Part shown: positions 52,453-60,013 of the stretch, one piece after another | Numbering within the stretch: position 1 is the first letter of the stretch | How the letters are laid out: each line of letters starts with the position of its first letter | From: Sanguibacter suaedae | GTDB lineage: Bacteria; Actinomycetota; Actinomycetes; Actinomycetales; Cellulomonadaceae | Assembly: GCF_016342785.1 (NCBI RefSeq) | Contig: NZ_JAEINH010000001.1 | Coordinates: 186,001-250,000, forward strand | DNA length: 64,000 nt | Direction: 5' to 3' | The notes under the pieces: model-generated | Database searches by the model: none | What the model was told of the DNA's origin: nothing | The model's input: only the letters and a program-made list of their open reading frames with translations | Position numbers and translations under genes: made by a program

Positions 52453-53520
52453 ATGACCCGAGCGCCCGTCGTCGCGATCACCGGGGCCACCGGCCACGTC
52501 GGCCGCGCGGTCCTCCCCCTGCTCGACGGCGGCCCCCTGCGCCTGGTCGTCCGTGACCCGCGCCGGGCGCCGAGGGGCACGTGGCCGGTGGCGCAGGCGT
52601 CGTACGGGGACCGCGAGGCCGCCGTCGCAGCGCTGACCGGGGTGGACGTCCTGTTCATGGTGTCCGGGTCGGAGAGCCCGGACCGGTTGGACCAGCACCG
52701 CACCTTCGTCGACGCGGCGGCCGCGGCGGGAGTGCGGCACGTCGTCTACACGTCGTTCCTCGGGGCGGCGCCGGACGCGACGTTCACGCTCGCCCGGGAC
52801 CACTGGGCCACGGAGGAGCACCTGCGGGCGTCGGGCATGGCGTTCACGTTCCTGCGCGACTCGTTCTACCTGGACGTCCTGCCCGAGTTCGGTGGTGAGG
52901 AGGGCGTCATCCGCGGGCCTGCCGGCGACGGGCGCGTCGCGGCCGTCGCGCGTGCGGACGTCGCCCGGGTCGCCGCCACGGTCCTCGCCGACCCCGAGCA
53001 GCACGCGGGGCGCACCTACGACCTCACGGGCCCGCAGGCCCTCACGCTCACCGAGGCCGCCCGGATCATCACCGAGCGCACAGGGCGGCCCACCCGCTAC
53101 GAGGAGGAGACCGTCGAGGAGGCGTACGCGTCACGCCAGTCCTACGGCGCCCCCGACTGGGAGCTCGACGCGTGGGTGTCCACGTACACGGCCATCGCCG
53201 CCGGCGAGCTCGCGACGGTCACCGACACCGTGGAGCGCCTCACCGGCACCCCGCCGCTCAGCCTGGCCGACCTCCTGCCGCGGGCCCCCGAGATCCAGGC
53301 TCGAGCGCGCGGCACCGTCGCCGCGTGGGACGCGGAGGCGGGGTTCGGGCACGTAACCCTCAGCACGGGCCTGCAGCTCTGGTGCCACTTCAGCAACATC
53401 GACGCGCCGGGGTACCGGGCGCTCGACGTGGGCGAGGAGGTCGACGTCGAGCTCGAGTCCTTCGAGGACCAGGACGGCTTCTCCTGGCGGGCGGTACGCG
53501 TCGTCCGCGACCCCCGCTGA
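52453..53520 (+). CDS. NmrA-type SDR fused to a cold-shock-like domain
   Basis: A 355-residue protein. Residues 1-~280 are an atypical SDR of the NmrA/QOR2 type: VVAITGATGHVGRAVLPLL, then VLFMVSGSESPDRLDQHRTFVDAA and the late PPLSLADLLPR that usually ends these proteins. In the same frame residues ~286-355 add a second domain: ARGTVAAWDAEAGFGHVTL, LWCHFSNID and GYRALDVGEEVDVELE, which match the start, RNP-like loop and end of a cold-shock OB-fold. No frameshift is needed. The fusion is unexpected; see findings. Confidence 0.85.
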   Translation: MTRAPVVAITGATGHVGRAVLPLLDGGPLRLVVRDPRRAPRGTWPVAQASYGDREAAVAALTGVDVLFMVSGSESPDRLDQHRTFVDAAAAAGVRHVVYTSFLGAAPDATFTLARDHWATEEHLRASGMAFTFLRDSFYLDVLPEFGGEEGVIRGPAGDGRVAAVARADVARVAATVLADPEQHAGRTYDLTGPQALTLTEAARIITERTGRPTRYEEETVEEAYASRQSYGAPDWELDAWVSTYTAIAAGELATVTDTVERLTGTPPLSLADLLPRAPEIQARARGTVAAWDAEAGFGHVTLSTGLQLWCHFSNIDAPGYRALDVGEEVDVELESFEDQDGFSWRAVRVVRDPR

Positions 53521-53534
53521 CGCGACACCGCGAG

Positions 53535-53771
53535 TCAGCTCGGTCGCTGACCCTTCAGCCCGGCGAGCATGCGTTCCTCGATCTCCTCAGGGACGTACTC
53601 CGTGCCGTCGTCCAGGTTCGTGGCACGCCACCCGAACGCGTCGGGGCAGGCCGCCATGATGCAGGCGAACTGGTCGTGCGCGTCGCACGCACCCTCGAAG
53701 TCCGCGGTGAACTCCGTGGCCTCGCCGTCCGGGCCGACGACCCGCCACCGTGACTGCTTGCTCTCGCTCAT
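53535..53771 (-). CDS. small acidic protein of unknown function
   Basis: A 78-residue acidic protein (RWRVVGPDGEATEFTADFEGACDAHDQFACIMAACP...), with four cysteine-containing positions in the middle and a Glu-rich end (YVPEEIEERML). No family recognised. TAGCGT is 7 bases before the ATG, supporting a leaderless mRNA. Opposite strand to the NmrA fusion, ending 15 bases after its stop. Confidence 0.7.
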   Translation of the reverse strand: MSESKQSRWRVVGPDGEATEFTADFEGACDAHDQFACIMAACPDAFGWRATNLDDGTEYVPEEIEERMLAGLKGQRPS

Positions 53772-53778
53772 CCGAGCG

Positions 53779-53784
53779 ACGCTA
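53779..53784 (-). promoter_or_regulatory. -10 hexamer, leaderless small-protein gene
   Basis: TAGCGT on the minus strand, 7 bases before the ATG at 53771. Confidence 0.55.
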
Positions 53785-53867
53785 TCGCATGGCGGGGGCC
53801 GTCAGAGCGGCACACGGCGGCGGGACGGGGCAGCCGTGAAGGCCGCCGCGTCCCGCTCCCCGCGGGC

Positions 53868-55118
53868 TCAGGCGAAGCGCTCGGAGCGCTCCACGACGCG
53901 ACCGCGGAACGCGTCGGCGTCCCACGAGTAGACGAGGCGGCCGTCGATGTACACCTGCTCGGCGCGGGACGTGGTGTCGAGGGGGTCGCCGGACCACACG
54001 ACGACATCGGCGTCGAGGCCGGGCGTGAGGGACCCGACGCGGTCGTCGAGGCCGAGGAACGCGGCCGGGTTGGTGGTGAGCGCCTCGAGCGCGGTGGTGC
54101 GGGGCAGGCCGTCGCGGACGGCGAGGCTCGCCTGGAGGACGAGCAGGTTGATGGGGATCACGGGGTGGTCGGTGGTGATCGCGACCCGCACCCCGGCGGC
54201 GGCGAGGGCCACGAGGTTGGTGATGGCGCGGTCGCGGAGCTCGACCTTGCTGCGGGTGGTGATCATGGGCCCGAAGATCACGGGGATGTCGCGCTCGGCG
54301 AGGACGTCGGCGAGCTTGTGGCCCTCGGTGCCGTGGTTGATGACCAGGCGGTACCCGAACTCGTCGGCGAGGCGGATCGCGGTGACGATGTCGTCGTGGC
54401 GGTGCGTGTGCTGGTCCCAGACGAGCTCGCCGTCGAGGACGCGGGCGAGGACCTCGAGGTCGAGGTCCGTGGCGAACGGCTCACCCTTCGTGGCTGCGGC
54501 GGCCCGCGCCGTCGCATAGTTGCGCGCCTTGGTGAAGGCCTCCCGGATGACGTACGCGACCCCGAGGCGGGTGGAGGGCATCTGCTTCTTCTCGCCGTAC
54601 ACGCGCTTGGGGTTCTCCCCGAGGGCGGACTTCACGCTCACGGACGCGCTGATGACCTGCTCGTCGATGGTGCGCCCGCCCCACGTCTTCATGGCGACGG
54701 TCTGCCCACCGATGGGATTCCCCGACCCGGGCTTGATCACGGCCGACGTCACGCCGCCGGCGAGGGCGTCACGGAAACCCTCGTCGTCGATGTCCACGGC
54801 GTCCACGGCCCGCACACCAGCCGTGTTGGGCCGCGTCATCTCGTTCGTGTCGTTCCCTGCGGGGCCGTTGGCCTCCTCGTGGATGCCGATGTGCCCGTGG
54901 GACTCGACGAACCCCGGCAGCACCCACCGGCCGGACACGTCGACGACGGTCGCGTCCTCGGGGAAGGTCACGTCGTGCCCGACGGCGACGATCTTCCCGT
55001 CGCGCAGCAGCACGGTGGCGCCGTCGAGCGGCTCGGAGGAGACGGGGACGACGTGCCCGCCGACGAGAGCGACGGTCCCGGAGGCGGCGGACGTGGGCGA
55101 GGTGCGTGAGGAGGTCAT
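53868..55118 (-). CDS. amidohydrolase (imidazolonepropionase-like)
   Basis: A 416-residue metal-dependent hydrolase. An N-terminal beta-sandwich (VALVGGHVVPVSSEP) leads to GFVESHGHIGIHE with the first two His ligands, then later HTHRHDD and VINHGTEGHK with more His residues, and the TTDHPV Asp. The C-terminal ALTTNPAAFLGLDDRVGSLTPGLDADVVVWSGDPL is classic for this superfamily. Substrate unknown. The ATG at 55118 has TACGGT exactly 6 bases before it, favouring it over the in-frame GTG at 55121. Confidence 0.9.
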   Translation of the reverse strand: MTSSRTSPTSAASGTVALVGGHVVPVSSEPLDGATVLLRDGKIVAVGHDVTFPEDATVVDVSGRWVLPGFVESHGHIGIHEEANGPAGNDTNEMTRPNTAGVRAVDAVDIDDEGFRDALAGGVTSAVIKPGSGNPIGGQTVAMKTWGGRTIDEQVISASVSVKSALGENPKRVYGEKKQMPSTRLGVAYVIREAFTKARNYATARAAAATKGEPFATDLDLEVLARVLDGELVWDQHTHRHDDIVTAIRLADEFGYRLVINHGTEGHKLADVLAERDIPVIFGPMITTRSKVELRDRAITNLVALAAAGVRVAITTDHPVIPINLLVLQASLAVRDGLPRTTALEALTTNPAAFLGLDDRVGSLTPGLDADVVVWSGDPLDTTSRAEQVYIDGRLVYSWDADAFRGRVVERSERFA

Positions 55119-55124
55119 CACAGC

Positions 55125-55130
55125 ACCGTA
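55125..55130 (-). promoter_or_regulatory. -10 hexamer, leaderless amidohydrolase gene
   Basis: TACGGT on the minus strand, 6 bases before the ATG at 55118. Confidence 0.6.
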
Positions 55131-55193
55131 CCCATGGTCCGCTGGAGCACGACGGAGCGAAGCACCCCGCCACAGTCATGGAGCGCCGACCAC

Positions 55194-55783
55194 CTATCGC
55201 GATGCAAAGGCTTCACGTACCGCGACCAGCGCATCGAGCCGCGTGGACAGGTCGTCGGAGTCCTCGGAACGGACGGGGATCAGACACCGGTCGACGCCCG
55301 CCGTGGCGAGTGGCGCGAAGTCGACGTGGTCACCGTGGAACTCCGACTCGTCCGTCGCCCAGATCTGACGCACCGCCTGGACGGCCTCGACCATCCGAGC
55401 GGTGCGCCCCGTCGGCCCGACGCCGTGGTTGCGCATCTCCTCCCGGTTCCAGCCCGATCCCACGCCGAGCAGCACACGGCCCCCGAGAGCAGGTCGAGGC
55501 TGGTGACCTCCTTGGCGGTGATGATCGGGTCACGCTGCGGCAGCAGGCACACCCCGGTCCCGAGCTTCAGCGTCGAAGTGACCGCGGCGGCTGCAGCGAG
55601 GGCGACGAACGGGTCGAACGTTGCGGCGTAGTCCCGCGCCGAGCCGCTCCCGCGTCGAGAAGCAACCGGGATGTGCGTGTGTTCCGTGTAGAACAGCGAC
55701 TCGAAACCGCGCTCCTCCACATCACGCGCCAGTCGCTGCGGCATGACGGAGCAGCCGGCGAAGCGCACGATTCCGATGTCCAC
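55194..55783 (-). pseudogene. LLM-class oxidoreductase broken by a frameshift
   Basis: Two frames together make one luciferase-like oxidoreductase. The first starts at GTG 55783 (VDIGIVRFAGCSVMPQRLARDVEERG) and runs to LDLLSGAV at about 55480; the second continues as LLGVGSGWNREEMRNHG to the stop at 55194. Adding one base in the C run at 55480-55484 restores the expected S-G-G-R-V-L-L-G-V-G. So it is either a real -1 mutation or a sequencing slip. It follows an unknown gene by 11 bases. Base composition is slightly relaxed. Confidence 0.75.
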
Positions 55784-55794
55784 GCTCGCATCCT

Positions 55795-56289
55795 CTATCG
55801 AGCTACGAGCGCTGCCGCCCAGGCGTCGTCGTCGGTGTACGCCGCTTCCGAGAGGACGAGACGTGCGGGGGCGACGCGGTCCGCGTACCAGCCCTCCACG
55901 GGGACGATGACCACCGAGGAGAGACCTGCTGCCTCGCCGCTCGTCGCGCGACGCGGGAGGGATGTCTGCCGGAGCGGTCGGCCCTGCCCGACGACGTCGG
56001 CGTTGATGCGTTGCCGCGTCGTATTCGACCATGCGTGCCGGGCGTCCTGGTCGATCTCCTCGACACCGAGCACGGCCAGCCACGAGTCCTCGGTCATGGG
56101 CTCGCCCTGAACGCCTCGGCGCCAGAGCGCTGTCCACGCCGCGTCGAGACCAAGCAAGTCAGGGCGGGCGGTCGTCCCCGGATCCGGGGGCGGGGAGGCG
56201 GGAGGAAGGCCGGGTAGTCCGTCGATCTTCCACGCGGAGCGCACGAACAGGAGATCCACAAGCATGCCGGGCACGTCGATCTCCATCAT
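55795..56289 (-). CDS. hypothetical protein upstream of broken LLM gene
   Basis: A 164-residue protein (from MMEIDVPGM) with no family I recognise. It has a Pro-rich stretch near residue 35 and a region VVIVPVEGWYADRVAPARLVLSEAAYTDDDAWAAALVAR resembling a small alpha/beta fold end. A strong AGGAGG site precedes ATG codons at 56289 and 56286; the latter has the better spacing. With the LLM remnant it forms a two-gene unit of lower GC than its surroundings, suggesting a transferred patch. Confidence 0.65.
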   Translation of the reverse strand: MMEIDVPGMLVDLLFVRSAWKIDGLPGLPPASPPPDPGTTARPDLLGLDAAWTALWRRGVQGEPMTEDSWLAVLGVEEIDQDARHAWSNTTRQRINADVVGQGRPLRQTSLPRRATSGEAAGLSSVVIVPVEGWYADRVAPARLVLSEAAYTDDDAWAAALVAR

Positions 56290-56354
56290 ATTCCTCCTGA
56301 TTTGACCGTACCGGAGCACGGCAAGGACGACTACCCACCCCGCGTTCCATCTGC

Positions 56355-56375
56355 TACTTTCCTCTCAGGAAAGTA
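56355..56375. promoter_or_regulatory. 21-base palindromic operator
   Basis: TACTTTCCT and AGGAAAGTA are perfect reverse complements around CTC. TACTTT is itself a TANNNT-type -10 candidate on both strands. It lies 17 bases before the ATG of a membrane protein whose operon includes a winged-helix regulator, its probable ligand. Confidence 0.7.
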
Positions 56376-56392
56376 CTTGCACAGGAGGAACC

Positions 56393-56869
56393 ATGAACCA
56401 GTCCACCGTCACCCCCGACGACGCGCTCCGCGCCCTCGCCGACGTCCGCACCCGCACCGAGCAGGTCGCCGCCGCGCCGCTCGTCCCCGCCTGGTACTGG
56501 TCGGGCGTCGGGGCGCTCGTGCTCCTCCTCGTCGCGTCCATCGAGAGCCGCGAGGTGGCCTTCGTCATCACCGGGAGCGTCCTCTACGCCGCCGGCCTCA
56601 CGGCGCTCGTCGTCGCGGTCGCACGCCGCGCACCGGTGCAGGCCGGGCGAGCCCTCCTCGGGAGGCGCGGCGCGCTCACCATCGTCGGGTTCGCCCTCGG
56701 TCTCGTCGCGCTCGGCCTCGGCACCGCCTGGGCCCTCGTCGCCGCGGGCGTCCCATGGCCCGGAACCCTCGCCTGCGCCGTCGTCGCCGTCGCCCTGGCC
56801 GTCGGCGGGCCCGCGCTCATGGCGCACCTGCGACGCCTCATGCTCGCCCGCGCCGCCCTCGTCGCATGA
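56393..56869 (+). CDS. four-span membrane protein, co-transcribed with regulator
   Basis: A 158-residue protein with four predicted spans (WYWSGVGALVLLLVAS, VAFVITGSVLYAAGLTALVV, GALTIVGFALGLVALGLG, LACAVVAVALAVGGPALMA) and a polar N-terminus (~30 residues). It has an AGGAGGA site 5 bases before the ATG. Its stop overlaps the start of a winged-helix regulator (ATGA), a pairing common in Gram-positives where regulator and small membrane protein form a stress or permease-like unit. Function unknown. Confidence 0.8.
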   Translation: MNQSTVTPDDALRALADVRTRTEQVAAAPLVPAWYWSGVGALVLLLVASIESREVAFVITGSVLYAAGLTALVVAVARRAPVQAGRALLGRRGALTIVGFALGLVALGLGTAWALVAAGVPWPGTLACAVVAVALAVGGPALMAHLRRLMLARAALVA

Positions 56870-57186
56870 GCCCCGTCGCCCCGAGGTTCGACGACCTCGT
56901 CCACGCACCCACGCGCCTGTCCGTCGTCAGCCTCCTCGCCGCCACCGAGCACGCCGACTTCAGGTTCGTGCGCGACAGCGTCGGGCTGTCCGACTCCGCG
57001 CTGTCCAAACAGCTCTCCACCCTCGAGGACGCCGGGTACGTCGCCCTCCGCAAGACCTTCGAGGGCAAACGCGCACGCACCTTCGTCACCCTCACACCCG
57101 ACGGGCGACGCGCGCTCGCCGGTCACCTCGCGGCGCTGCGCGAGATCGTCGCCCGCTCCGGGATGGACCTGGCCGCCGACGACTGA
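56866..57186 (+). CDS. winged-helix regulator (ArsR/MarR-like, HTH_34 type)
   Basis: A 106-residue DNA-binding protein. It begins RFDDLVHAPTRLSVVSLLAATEHADF and contains a recognition helix region LSDSALSKQLSTLEDAGYVALRKTFEGKRARTFVTLTPDGR (split by turns), typical of the 'winged helix DNA-binding' proteins that follow small membrane proteins. It overlaps the membrane-protein gene by ATGA. It probably binds the 56355-56375 palindrome and represses its own operon, an inference from position. Confidence 0.87.
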   Translation: MSPVAPRFDDLVHAPTRLSVVSLLAATEHADFRFVRDSVGLSDSALSKQLSTLEDAGYVALRKTFEGKRARTFVTLTPDGRRALAGHLAALREIVARSGMDLAADD

Positions 57187-57244
57187 GCGCCCCCACCTCC
57201 CCGCCGCCCTCGCGGCACCGCCCCGCACACACCAGGATGATCCG

Positions 57245-58318
57245 ATGCGACCGATCCCCCACCCCCACCTCCGCCAGGTCCCCCTCTTCTCCCGCCGGGA
57301 CCGCCTGCAGCCGACCGGGTGGACCGAGGTGCACGGCACAGGGATGCGCCACGTGGCCGTCTTCGAGGACGGGCACCCCGTCGACGACGCAACCGCGACC
57401 ACGCCGGCCGAGCTCGCGCGCGAGGACCTGTCGCCCCACCACGTCGCCGTCGTCGCCTACGACCGCCCCACCCGTGCGGACGTCCTCGAGCTCGGCGAGC
57501 TCCTCGACCTCCACCCGCTGCTCGTCGAGGACCTCCTGCACGGCTCCCAGCGCCCCAAGCTCGAACGCTACGGGGACGCGTTGTTCGTCGTGCTGCGGTC
57601 GGCCGCGTACCTCGACGACGACGAGGACGTCGACCTCGACGAGCTCCACGTCGTCATCCAGGGACGCTGGGCCGTCGTCCTCCGCCAGGGTGACCCCACC
57701 GACATCGACTGGGACTTCTCCGCCCTCGAGCAGGACCCGACCCTCCTCACGCTCGGCCCCGAGGCCGTCCTCTACACGCTCATCGACCAGGTGGTCGACG
57801 GCTACTTCGGGGTGCTCGACGGTGTGAGCACCGACATCGAGGAGATCGAGCGGGAGGTGTTCAGCGGCGACGCCGCCGTCCCCCAGCGCATCTACCGCCT
57901 CTCCCGGGAGGTCGTGGACCTCCAGCACGCCACCGCGCCGCTGGTCTCCGTGGTGGAGGCGCTCCGCGCCGGTTTCCTCAAGTACGGCACCACCGACGAG
58001 CTCCAGACGTACCTGCAGGACGCCGCCGACCACCTCGCCCGCGTCAACAGCCGCGTCACGGAGATCCGCGAGGTCCTCGGCCAGATCCTCACCGTCAACG
58101 CCACCCTCGTGGGGCAGCGCCAGAACGAGGACATGAAGACCATCTCCGCGTGGGCCGCCATCCTCTTCGCCCCCACCCTCATCGGCGCCATCTACGGCAT
58201 GAACTTCGACCACATGCCCGAGCTCCACTGGCAGTACGGGTACCCGCTCGCCCTCGCCGCGATGGTCGCCCTCGGCGCCGGGCTCTACGTCGTCTTCAAG
58301 CGCAACCGCTGGCTGTAG
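57245..58318 (+). CDS. corA: CorA family Mg2+/Co2+ transporter
   Basis: A 357-residue CorA channel. A large cytosolic alpha/beta domain (residues ~1-260) is followed by the long stalk helix and two C-terminal spans. The signature YGMNFDHMPE marks the pore (GMN). The stretch DDELHVVIQGRWAVVLRQG in the soluble part is typical. It moves Mg2+ and possibly Co2+ or Ni2+. CAGGAT lies 6 bases before the ATG. Confidence 0.93.
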   Translation: MRPIPHPHLRQVPLFSRRDRLQPTGWTEVHGTGMRHVAVFEDGHPVDDATATTPAELAREDLSPHHVAVVAYDRPTRADVLELGELLDLHPLLVEDLLHGSQRPKLERYGDALFVVLRSAAYLDDDEDVDLDELHVVIQGRWAVVLRQGDPTDIDWDFSALEQDPTLLTLGPEAVLYTLIDQVVDGYFGVLDGVSTDIEEIEREVFSGDAAVPQRIYRLSREVVDLQHATAPLVSVVEALRAGFLKYGTTDELQTYLQDAADHLARVNSRVTEIREVLGQILTVNATLVGQRQNEDMKTISAWAAILFAPTLIGAIYGMNFDHMPELHWQYGYPLALAAMVALGAGLYVVFKRNRWL

Positions 58319-58344
58319 AGCCGTCCTCAGGTCCGCGCGACCAC

Positions 58345-59190
58345 CTAGGGCCGCTCCAGGAACGCGCCGACGAGTGCCGTGAAGGCGTGCGGCTGCTCGA
58401 CCCACGGGTAGTGGCCGCACCGGTCGACGACCGCGAGGTCGCCGTCGGGGAACAGGCGGCTCATGGCCGCGAGCGGCGCGCGCCCCGTGAACACGTCCTC
58501 GGAACCCGCGACGACGAGCACCGGTGCCGTGACCGCCGCGAGCCGCTCCGCGAGGTCGGCGGGCGGCGCGACCGAGAAGTACGCCCGCGAGCCGGCGAGG
58601 GACCACTCCCCCACCCGGGAGTGCGCCCGCTCCGCGGCGCCCCACCGCGCGTACCCCGCGGGCGCGCACGTCGCCTGCCACGCGGCGAGCTCCGCGTCGG
58701 ACGTGATCTCCGGGGGCGACGTGAGGGCCGTGACGGCGGCGTCGAAGTCGGGCTCGCCGGTACGCCTCGCCACCATGGCGTCGACGTCCGACGGGACGTC
58801 CACGAGGTACCCGGCGGGCGGGGTGACGAGCACCATCCGTTCCACCCGCTCGGGGTGCTGCGCCGCGTACGCGACGGCCAGGCGCGTCCCCGCGGAGTGC
58901 GCCACGATCGTCACCCGCTCGAGGCCCAGGTGCTCGCGGAGGCGGTCGACGTCCTCGGCCTGCCGCCACCACGACCCCCGCTCCGGGTCCGCGGGCGCAG
59001 GGCTCAGACTCACGCCGCGCAGGTGCGGCACGACGACGCGCCGCGTCAGGCCGAAGGGGCGACCGTCGGGCGTCGCCAGGTAGTCCGGGTGGCGGGCCGC
59101 GCCACCCGCGAGCGCGAGCACCGGGCCGTCCGGGCCGGGGTGGTCGTCGTGGTGGAGGGGGACGTCGTCGGCACCAGTCGAGGTCGGCAC
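58345..59190 (-). CDS. alpha/beta hydrolase (proline-iminopeptidase-like)
   Basis: A 281-residue alpha/beta hydrolase. LALAGGAARHPDYL (oxyanion), nucleophile elbow VAHSAGTRLAVAYAAQHPERVERMVLV, a late Asp in VAGSEDVFTG and His in CGHYPWVEQP complete a plausible triad. This resembles proline iminopeptidase/acyl hydrolases. GTG start exactly 6 bases after TAGCAT. Confidence 0.88.
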   Translation of the reverse strand: MPTSTGADDVPLHHDDHPGPDGPVLALAGGAARHPDYLATPDGRPFGLTRRVVVPHLRGVSLSPAPADPERGSWWRQAEDVDRLREHLGLERVTIVAHSAGTRLAVAYAAQHPERVERMVLVTPPAGYLVDVPSDVDAMVARRTGEPDFDAAVTALTSPPEITSDAELAAWQATCAPAGYARWGAAERAHSRVGEWSLAGSRAYFSVAPPADLAERLAAVTAPVLVVAGSEDVFTGRAPLAAMSRLFPDGDLAVVDRCGHYPWVEQPHAFTALVGAFLERP

Positions 59191-59196
59191 CCGGTC

Positions 59197-59202
59197 ATGC
59201 TA
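59197..59202 (-). promoter_or_regulatory. -10 hexamer, leaderless hydrolase gene
   Basis: TAGCAT on the minus strand, 6 bases before the GTG at 59190; its first bases lie in the stop codon of the DUF2809 gene. Confidence 0.6.
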
Positions 59203-59628
59203 GCGGGGGTCGTCGGCGGCACCAGGGCCTCTGCGTGCCCGCCACCGGAGGAGCGCCGCGTCGGCGGTGCCCGCGGTCGCCGCCCCGACGGCGTAGACGA
59301 TCAGGTCGGGGGCGTGGAAGGTGGTGCCGAGGACCCAGCGGGCGGGTTCCCAGGCGTCGACGACGGCCGCGGAGAGGCCGACGAGCTGGGCGACCTCCAC
59401 CGCGGCGCAGAGCGCCCACGCGACGGCCGCGACGACGACCGGTCGGGCGCGCGGGCCGACGAACGCCACGAGCACGTACACGAGCACGGCGTAGAGGGCG
59501 TCACCGAGGAAGGCGGACACGGGACCGTCGAGGAGCGTCCGGGCGGCGAGGCCGAGGACGACGGTCGCGACGGCGGAGAGCGCGAGGGCGGGGCGGCGGG
59601 CGGCCAGGAGACGAGTAGTCCGATTCAC
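59200..59628 (-). CDS. DUF2809 membrane protein
   Basis: A 142-residue protein with four predicted spans. The pattern VLGLAARTLLDGPVSAFLGDALYAVLVYVL and the WALCAAVEVAQLVG, FHAPDLIVYAVGAAT segments match the DUF2809 family, small VanZ-like membrane proteins of unknown function. GTG start with CATGCT 6 bases upstream. Its promoter region faces the toxin-antitoxin-chaperone module. Confidence 0.85.
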   Translation of the reverse strand: MNRTTRLLAARRPALALSAVATVVLGLAARTLLDGPVSAFLGDALYAVLVYVLVAFVGPRARPVVVAAVAWALCAAVEVAQLVGLSAAVVDAWEPARWVLGTTFHAPDLIVYAVGAATAGTADAALLRWRARRGPGAADDPR

Positions 59629-59679
59629 AGGGCCAGCATGCCGGAGCCGGATGTCCGACCTGACCGCTACCCTCCATGG

Positions 59680-59724
59680 GTGATGAGCGACTCGACCGCG
59701 CCAGGGCCAGATCGTGTCCGGTGA
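59680..59724 (+). CDS. possible 14-residue leader ORF before the toxin gene
   Basis: TACCCT (59668-59673) is followed 6 bases later by GTG-ATG, opening a 14-codon frame (MMSDSTAPGPDRVR) that ends in TGA at 59722-59724, just inside the toxin gene. The geometry mirrors that before the PaaX regulator. It may couple translation to the toxin or may be chance. Confidence 0.3.
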   Translation: MMSDSTAPGPDRVR

Positions 59725-59962
59725 GTGGGTGAGCGCCTCCTCGGTGAGGCGCGAGGTTCACGACGACATCTACAAGGTCCTGGTCGACCTCGAGGCGCGC
59801 GGGTGGCGGCTTCGGAGACAAGGGCACAAGTTCCGCGTGTACTGCCCGTGCGGCGAGGGGCAGGTGCGGGTGGACGGCACACCGCGGAATCCGAGCGGTC
59901 ACGCTCGCAGGGTTCGGCGGATGGCTGAGCACTGCCCGGACCGTCACGATCTCGACGGGTGA
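59714..59962 (+). CDS. HicA-like toxin candidate
   Basis: An 82-residue basic protein. A helix (REVHDDIYKVLVDLEARG) leads into WRLRRQGHKFRVYCPCGEGQ and QVRVDGTPRNPSGHARRVRRM. The G-W-x-L-x-x-Q-G-H-x-F-x-V arrangement, with a His in the turn where HicA keeps its catalytic His, and the helix-strand-strand-helix order suggest the dsRBD-like HicA fold, an mRNA interferase. The Cys-x-Cys pair is unusual for HicA. Start GTG at 59714, with 59729 also possible. It is followed by an antitoxin-type gene and a SecB-like gene. Identification rests on pattern and context. Confidence 0.55.
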   Translation: MSGEWVSASSVRREVHDDIYKVLVDLEARGWRLRRQGHKFRVYCPCGEGQVRVDGTPRNPSGHARRVRRMAEHCPDRHDLDG

Positions 59963-59966
59963 GCGA

Positions 59967-59990
59967 GAGTGTTGTCGATTGACAACACTC
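59967..59990 (+). promoter_or_regulatory. palindromic operator of the antitoxin gene
   Basis: GAGTGTTGTC and GACAACACTC are perfect 10-bp arms around GATT. Locally AT-rich for this genome. It lies between toxin and antitoxin and covers the -35 box (TTGACA, 59979-59984) of the antitoxin promoter, as expected for autorepression by the HTH antitoxin. Confidence 0.75.
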
Positions 59991-60007
59991 GTGCTGCGGT
60001 GAACGAT
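59979..60007 (+). promoter_or_regulatory. leaderless promoter of antitoxin and chaperone genes
   Basis: -35 TTGACA (59979-59984), a 17-base spacer, and -10 AACGAT (60002-60007), ending exactly 6 bases before the antitoxin ATG at 60014. Consensus -35 and optimal spacing make this the best sigma-70 type promoter in the window. Confidence 0.75.
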
Positions 60008-60013
60008 GGGCGC

